The position numbers and the translations under genes are program-made. 64,000 nucleotides of DNA. Source: Siphlonurus alternatus (Eukaryota > Arthropoda > Insecta > Ephemeroptera > Siphlonuridae). The stretch covers positions 30,103,351-30,167,350 of the forward strand of contig OX463782.1 in the NCBI GenBank assembly GCA_949825025.1, given 5' to 3'. Below the pieces are notes generated by a model. The model was not told the origin of the DNA and ran no database searches. It saw only the letters and a program-made list of their open reading frames with translations. Each line of letters begins with the position of its first letter. The stretch's first letter is position 1. Of the stretch, positions 58,256 through 64,000 are shown piece by piece.

Positions 58256-58495
58256 ATATTCAAAGTATGATGTTAAAAACAATTACTTATTATGACGCAC
58301 ACCATTATTATATATATAATGCTACAGGAAGGGAAATTGAATGCAACGTGGAAGGTAGAAGCAAGAGAGGATGTAAAAAATCACAAATATCGTCGTCATA
58401 TTTTATCCATCATATTCAATGCATGATGATGAAAACAATTACTAATTACGATAATGCTACAGGAAGGGTCATTGAAATGTACGGTGGAAGCGCAG
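58256..58495. repeat. Imperfect direct duplication in the lectin 2 5' UTR intron
   Basis: Two units, about 58256-58362 and 58408-58495, share CATATTCAAxxxATGATG, AAACAATTACT and AATGCTACAGGAAGGG, then a GTGGAAG-rich end. The period is about 155 bases. Unit 1 holds an extra TA-rich insert. No function is evident. Confidence 0.6.
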
Positions 58496-59303
58496 AGGTG
58501 CTCTTTTAGCGGAACGGCCGCGAGAAATGCTCGGTAATTGAAGTACAATCGTGTGAAAAAAAAAATGGGAGTTGATAGCTTGCAAAATGTTGAAGTAATT
58601 TAAGTAAAAAATAACTCTTGATCGAATGGAATAAATTCAATAAAAAACTTCACATCTTTATTAAACCCTCCATATTATACATGAAATTTATAATCAATCT
58701 TTCAAAATTAAATATCAAAATCCTTATTTGTCCTTACTATAATGAGTTAATATTCACACTTACTAAATATTATAGTTCTTGCGAATGCTTATTGTATGAT
58801 AATTTAGATTATATTCATGAATTTTACTTATCTAATTTATGATTCGATAATAGCACTGCAATATTTATTTATTAAATTTTAATCAATAAATTCCAAAAAA
58901 ATCTGTTTTCAACTTTACGAATCCCCAAGCTAATTACGCTGGTCGTACACGAATAAGTTACATACATATACTATACATCAAAGTAGTTTTAGGAAAAGTT
59001 GGATGCGTTGATTTTTGAATTTGTATTTTAAGCAGTTCAAACTGGATACAAATGAGTGGAGACTCATAAGACTGCAAAATCGTGTACTAAAAACGATGCG
59101 AAGAGTGTACATTTTAGCACGCAAAAAATATTAAAACAAAATATATAAATATTATCTTGACTTCCTAACTAGCATTTGCTCTTGAATATTTCAATAATTA
59201 AAATGCAATAATTTGTTAAATAATATTGTTCTAGCACATAAAAACATTTAATAAAATATAAATTTTGTTACAGATGCTTGAATAAACTTGGTTAAAATAT
59301 TAC

Positions 59304-59345
59304 CTTAGGTGCTGCTGGCGGTTCACAAGTTCGGTCCCAACTGAA
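59304..59345 (-). promoter_or_regulatory. Lectin 2 noncoding exon 1 and initiator
   Basis: On the - strand CCAATTCAGTTGGG contains a TCAGTT initiator (59344-59339). The following sequence runs to a donor (CACCTAAG|gtaat) at 59303, and the matching acceptor (CCTGATAG) lies just before the ATG at 58022. A weak TTTTAG sits about 22 bases upstream of the initiator. Inferred. Confidence 0.5.
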
Positions 59346-59949
59346 TTGGATGGCGTGCTAAAAGCGCTGGGCTGCGCGCGGCTACCTGACAAACCAGTTC
59401 CGTCGTTGACCCTGGCGAACGATGACGTCATGGGGAAAACTTAATAACAATAATGATGAGCATCAGCCACATGGAAAATTTGTAGTAATTTAATGCGCAG
59501 TAAAATATTTTATGGAGATAAAACATCCAATATTTTAATTTAATTCTTGGAATTAACATTTGTCACAGATTTTGTTTTTTTGAAATAACATTTCCTTGAG
59601 AAAATAAAATAAATATTTTGTAAACAAGAAATGTTAACAAAAGGAATAAAATTTAGTTTAGTAAGTCCAGATTTTCTTTAAAATAAAAAGACACAAAATG
59701 CATTGGGCATGACAAAATAAGCAGGGCTGTTTACTATTTATAATTATTATTAGAAAGTTGTTACATACCCTTACATCCTTATACAGTATCCCCCATATTT
59801 ATATTCGTATAATTAGTATTTTTAATTAATAATTAATGTTTGAACATGCCGGTATAACGAGACAGTTATATGTATTTTTAATTGTAAATATTACAAAAAT
59901 AAAAAAATCAGATAGTAAAAAATTAATTTTATAATCCTTATTATTAAAC
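59346..59949. other. Upstream region of lectin 2
   Basis: The first 80 bases are relatively GC-rich, including one TGACGTCA at about 59432, possibly part of the promoter. The remainder is A/T-rich with nothing recognisable. Confidence 0.45.
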
Positions 59950-60545
59950 ATCACTTTCGGGACCCCAAAATTAACCAGCGTTTTCCTATGCTGGGACGCA
60001 CTTCCTTTGGGCGAGCGTCTGGGTTCGTCGGAACCCGACGAAACTTTTCCTGGGGGTTCCCGGGGGTGGCCGCCGTAACCGGGAAAATAATAAAAAATCC
60101 ACGTACGGGGGGGGACTGGGGGTGAATTTTTTTATCTAGATTTTTGGGGTTTTTCGGCCTCCGAGCTCTTCCGGTGCCCTGCGCTGGCCTTGGCCGGTGG
60201 AGGTCTTTGCCCGGTGAACTTTTGTTGCTGCCGAGTCGTGTTCGGTTCCGGACACCGGACACCCTTTCGGCAGCGCACGCCGCCCGTGAGGTTACGTTTG
60301 GAAATTTGGGCTCTTCGGTGTCGTGTGGTCTGTGTTTCGAATCACCGTGTGTTCGAGTGTTGGTGCGTGGTGTGTTGTCGTGGCCGTGTAGTGAGGACGT
60401 CATGCTATTGCGACGTATTACGTGTCACTTTGATGTGTTACGGCCCTCTATCATGCACTTTGAATCACAAATGTGGACATCGTGGACACGGGGTGACCTT
60501 GTGCCGCGTGACTCCACGGCTAGGGGATCTCCTCCCTGAGTTCAT
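59950..60545. other. GC-rich island of unknown nature
   Basis: About 600 bases with a base composition far above the surroundings. It has CpG, G8 and C-rich runs and small hairpins such as GGGTTCGTCGGAACCC. Overlapping frames of 128-150 codons are open on both strands, which GC-rich sequence gives by chance. None has splice context or a recognisable domain. It could be the 5' end of a retroelement, an inserted foreign piece, or an upstream CpG-rich promoter zone for the candidate gene at 60988. Confidence 0.45.
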
Positions 60546-60644
60546 CTTTTCGTTGGTTTCGATTTGTGTTTTCTGATACGTAGACATGTAACGCACAACG
60601 TACTAGTGCTACTTTTTCCATTTTTTATACATACAGTGTTTCCT

Positions 60645-60987
60645 GCCATTGGAAAGTTTATGGTTACCAACTTCAACAGCTTCTTTGTCGTTTAAGTTTG
60701 AATGTTGGTGGAAAAAGGCAAGTATACCATTGGTAGAAAGAGTTCTGCTAACTGGGATTGGCTGAAGCTTTTGCATATCGTCAATGCTTTGAAATTATTA
60801 TACTTTATTAATTTTCTTTGTGTGACTGCTGCCATCCCATTGGCTGCTTCCGTTTAGAGGCAACATTGCAAAAGGGGATCTGACTGCTCAGTGCAGTGAT
60901 GTGAAATTCGCGCGAAGATTGGTCCGCGAAAATGCGCATGCGAATATCCGCGCAAGTGCGCGCATATGTGCGTAAGATAGTTTCAAG
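60645..60987 (+). promoter_or_regulatory. Candidate housekeeping-type promoter
   Basis: Inverted CCAAT boxes (ATTGG) occur near 60649, 60729, 60758, 60838 and 60917. TGCGCATGCGAA (60933-60944) is NRF1-like, followed by CGCGCAAGTGCGCGCATATG. CAAGATGGTGGCCGCC at 60984 resembles a YY1 site overlapping a start codon. Such clusters are typical of TATA-less promoters. The direction is inferred from the YY1/ATG end. Confidence 0.5.
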
Positions 60988-61106
60988 ATGGTGGCCGCCC
61001 GCAAATGGAATCACGTGAGCACAGATATTGTAGACATTCAGAAGTTCGATATTTTTCCCATAGGTGGAGATGCCATGGTAGCACATTCCAAGCAAACTAC
61101 TTCCAG
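60988..61106 (+). CDS. Candidate first coding exon of an unknown gene
   Basis: The ATG is in good context directly after the promoter-like cluster, and 39 codons plus 2 bases lead to a donor (TTCCAG|gtgtga). The peptide starts MVAARKWNHVSTDIVDIQKF and continues to KQTTS; I do not recognise it. No continuing exon is certain. An acceptor at about 62670 (tgtctgcag) followed by GGTTGTTGGACGAG keeps the frame open for about 23 codons, then stops. The gene may extend past the window, or the ATG may only be part of a YY1 site. Confidence 0.3.
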
Positions 61107-61118
61107 GTGTGACTTAAT

Positions 61119-61493
61119 TATTATAACTTTATATAAAATTGATTATTTTCGTAAATAATGCTCGGATTTACTCCCAATTAGGTCTAGGGGGGGTTATAAA
61201 ATTAAGGTGCAAGTAATGCGGGTTGCATACTTTCAGGGGCATGTAGGTTGTGGTTGCATACTTTCAGGGGAAGTTTGGTTGGGTTGCATACTTTCAAGGG
61301 CATGTAAGTGAAGGTTGCCTACCTTTAGGGGTAACTTATAATAACTTTATATAAAAACGAATATTTTCGTAAATAATGCTCGGATCATCTCCCAATTAGG
61401 TCTAGGGGGGTTATCAAATTAAGGTGTAATTAATGCGGGTTGCATACCTTCAGGGGCATGTAGGTTGTGGTTGCCTACTTTCAGGGGCAATTT
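61119..61493. repeat. Tandem duplication with an inner minisatellite
   Basis: Two units about 215 bases apart share TATAACTTTATATAAAA, ATTTTCGTAAATAATGCTCG, CTCCCAATTAGGTCTAGGGG and AATGCGGGTTGCATAC. Inside, GGTTGCATACTTTCAGGGGC recurs every 25-35 bases with variants, giving at least six copies in total. It is noncoding. Confidence 0.75.
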
Positions 61494-61941
61494 GCGTTCG
61501 GTACATCATAGCATTACGAGGTTTAATTACAACTGGCCACCTCTTTGTGTTGAAGATGGGCAGTGTCCGGAGTAAGCCCATTGCCTTGCTCGCTCGAACA
61601 CGACCGGACGCTAAGAAAATAATTAACTCGAATCTCCCCAAACTCCTTAAAAAAATTATTAAATAAAATAAAATAAATAGTAATAAAAATAGTAGGGGCC
61701 TAACAACTGCGTCTGACTCCTTAAAAAATTATTAAATAAAATAAAATAAATAATAATAAAATAGTAGGGGTCTAACAACTGCGTCTGAGTCGTTATCTGA
61801 GCCTGTTCATCTTCGCTAATTTAGAACACTATAATATCTGTCAACATATGGCTAAGAGATTTTTGGAAGTGCATCACTGCACTGGGTGGAAAGCAAAACG
61901 AATTTATCCCAGGGAGGGAGCAGCGTATTTTTATACTTGAA

Positions 61942-62027
61942 ATGGTCACCCATCCAAGTATTAACCACGCTTGACGTAGCCTGACTTCAGTGATCTAACG
62001 AGAACCGGTCAATGCATAACGCCACGC
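61942..62027 (-). pseudogene. 5S rRNA-derived sequence (pseudogene or SINE3-like)
   Basis: On the - strand ACCGGTTCTCGTTAGATCAC, TGAAGTCAGGCTACGTCAAG, CGTGGTTAATACTTGGATGG and GTGACC follow the middle of eukaryotic 5S rRNA in order, with scattered changes. The changes include the box A/intermediate region, where 5S has GTTAAGCAACGTC. The 5' part (before ACCGG) is poorly conserved and the 3' part after GGGTGACC is not 5S. It is therefore not a functional 5S gene. It is either a retroposed fragment or the head of a 5S-derived SINE. Confidence 0.75.
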
Positions 62028-62039
62028 TCCACCTCTACT

Positions 62040-62288
62040 CTGAATTACTCTGAATTTTTTTAGATTTTTATGAGTCCTGCAACTATTTCTAAATAATTAT
62101 TGAACGTTCTGTAATTTAAGTTGGCACCCCTGAATCGTTAATAAAAAGGATAGGACAAAGACGCCTGTTGACGCCTCCAGAGGGCGTGGCAGCACATTTA
62201 ATAATTATTTAAAAATAGTTCTGGGTTTCAAAAAAATCTGGAAAAAATCAGAGTAGCATAATTCGGTACCTTCAAATCATTTCTGCAA
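62040..62288. mobile_element. CCGGGAACTA foldback family, copy E
   Basis: The left ACTCTGAATTTTTTTAGATT and GAGTCCTGCAACTATTTCTA face the right AAAAATAGTTCTGGGTTTCA and AAATCAGAGTAGCATAATTC. The centre has TTAATAAAAAGGATAGGACA, as in the other copies. It directly follows the 5S-derived piece. The arms are diverged. Confidence 0.65.
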
Positions 62289-64000
62289 TAAAAATTTTTC
62301 GCGTAGGTTGTCCATTTTGCATTAAAACACCGTTATGATGTCACGTACTGAATACTTATATAGATGGCAACATATGATTGACAAAATTATTTAAAAGACT
62401 TGAAAGCAAACGAGCGTAAGCGCGAGTTTACACCCCACCCCTAGTTAATATAATATAAGCATACAATAATATAAACTAATAATTGCTAAAAAAAACACTG
62501 TAATAAAATAGTAAATCTAATGTCAACTGTAATATATTACAATTATAGTGCAATTTATACTCAAGAAAATTTTAAAATTATTTTATTTTTCTGCACGTTT
62601 ACACAAATTGTTAATGGACAACCAGCATGATAAAATCGGTGGTTATAAATCTTGCTGGTGTTGTCTGCAGGGTTGTTGGACGAGAAGATGGTTCCTGGCG
62701 GACACAAACCTGTTCCATCACCTTGACCTTACATTACCCTTGACATTAGCAGCTAGCAACAACCGCAGCTATAGTGACGTCCACAGCAAAAACAGCGACG
62801 TCCAATCGAAATAATCGTTTTATATGACGTACGATGGTAATTAAAAAGATATCAAAAATAGTATTATATTATTATTCTTTTATATGTAGAAAATTGAAAC
62901 GCACATTCATACAAATGAAATTGATTTTCGTATAAAAAGATCATAAATGAACGTTATTGTGGAAGTTTGTGTTAAAATGCAACAATTAATATATTTGGTT
63001 GAATTGGATAATGTCATGAAATTTGGTTACTATTTATGATATTGCTGTCAGAGATATTATCTCGAGGTCATTTGGTGCCATGGTTTATTAATTAATGGAA
63101 TTATTATTGAATCTATAATATAGTTAATAATATTGTAGAGATTAATTCTTTCCCATTACTCTGCAAATTTATAAAATTTTATTTACAAGATTTATAAAAC
63201 ACGAATATTTGTTTTTGCTTTTAAAGATGCTAATTTTTCTACCATTTTTATTTTTTTTTTTTAACAGTTAAAGAATAAAAGAGGCATGCGGGAAATATTT
63301 TAATAATTATACCTGGCATTTTTTCCTCATTGCAGATTTATACTTCATAAAAAATAATATAAAATTTCTGTCATGATGACATTTTTTTTTTTCAATTTTA
63401 AATGAATTTGAGAAAATAAATTTTCTTTGCTTCATACACACTTAAGGCACTTAATATTAACAATTGCTTAGCCTCTAAAATTATACGAAACTCCTTGAAC
63501 ATGACTTAAATTGATAATTGAATATATATAATATAAATTAAAACGAATGGTTCTAAAAATAAGAAACTATACTAAAAAAAAATCTTTCTTTATTAACCTA
63601 TAAAGATAAACAGATCACCCCTATATAAAAATAATAACAACATGTCAATTTATGTCTAAATTTATTACCAATATGCAGTTGAATTGCAAAGTTGTTAACT
63701 CTATAATATTGTCACCAAGATGCGCGCAGCTCTTCCGTGGATAATATGTCACAATATTTTTAATAAAACAATTTCAATATTGAATTATTTATACATACAT
63801 AAATATTAGATTATAATATAAAAATACAAACGTACAATGAAGTTTGAATTTAAAAGTTCAGTGTCCTAAAAAACAGGGACAGAACAGTTAATTGTGTGAG
63901 CTTAATGCCGGAATCCTAGAATTTCAAATTGCAGTACTCTATATATATATATAAAAATAATAGAAGCAACCGTACATACCAAGCCTAATTCAAAATTGTA
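62289..64000. other. A/T-rich sequence to the window end
   Basis: Mostly A/T-rich. A less A/T-rich patch at 62640-62815 has a splice-acceptor-like TGTCTGCAG at about 62662-62670 and an open frame of about 48 codons ending at 62814; it could be an exon but has no other support. GTGACGTCC and GCGACGTCC half-sites occur there. Nothing else is recognisable. Confidence 0.45.

Noticed and set aside
59951..60576. ORFs of 128-150 codons on both strands
   Set aside because: GC-rich sequence has few stops by chance; the products are Arg/Pro-rich without domains and the frames overlap each other.
61433..61666. ORF containing MGSVRSKPIALLARTR
   Set aside because: It starts inside the minisatellite, ends in a poly-A region, and has no splice or promoter support; unlikely to be a gene.
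62548..62814. Terminal exon for the candidate gene at 60988
   Set aside because: The long frame here does not match the phase left by exon 1; the matching frame stops after about 23 codons. Not called as CDS, only mentioned.

Overview
The window is AT-rich animal nuclear DNA. Genes are split by GT-AG introns, codon use and protein families are metazoan, and transposable elements are dense. Several signs point to an invertebrate, probably an arthropod: TCAGTT-type initiators under TATA-like boxes, an intact gypsy-type LTR retrotransposon, small secreted C-type lectins and many foldback MITEs. The species cannot be named from the sequence, and 'arthropod' is an inference.

Layout, left to right. 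(1) 2.2-14.7 kb, + strand: a 16-exon gene for the SRBD1/Tex-like S1 RNA-binding protein (905 aa), starting just after an NRF1-like palindrome. Its introns are full of foldback elements and a hAT-type element (8-bp target duplication) that carries a nested tRNA-derived SINE. (2) 15.8-22.4 kb, + strand: a 12-exon ATAD3 gene (613 aa, mitochondrial AAA ATPase). (3) 26.0-28.1 kb and 29.2-34.1 kb, - strand: two genes for predicted secreted proteins that I do not recognise (149 and 300 aa). All their introns are phase 0, and each starts with a very short signal-peptide exon. The larger gene has an intron holding a partial copy of its own exon 4, a GGATGC-rich tandem array and a LINE remnant. (4) 35.2-47.0 kb: a complete Ty3/gypsy-type retrotransposon on the - strand, with LTRs of equal length, a 4-bp target duplication, gag, a likely -1 frameshift site, pol, and a small third ORF. 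(5) 49.6-53.1 kb and 54.8-59.3 kb, - strand: two tandem C-type lectin genes with matching CRD exon structure; only the first has a coiled-coil exon. (6) 60-64 kb: a GC-rich island, a promoter-like cluster (ATTGG boxes, NRF1-like and YY1-like sites) leading into a possible first coding exon on the + strand, a tandem repeat, and a 5S-rRNA-derived pseudogene next to a foldback element.

The two housekeeping genes (RNA binding; mitochondrial organisation) share no pathway. The two secreted orphans and the two lectins form a - strand block of secreted proteins, which could be a defence or body-fluid cluster, but nothing in the sequence proves this. Exon coordinates are my own reading of splice sites and reading-frame continuity, without transcript support. 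Lengths and repeat boundaries were counted by eye and may be off by a few bases.
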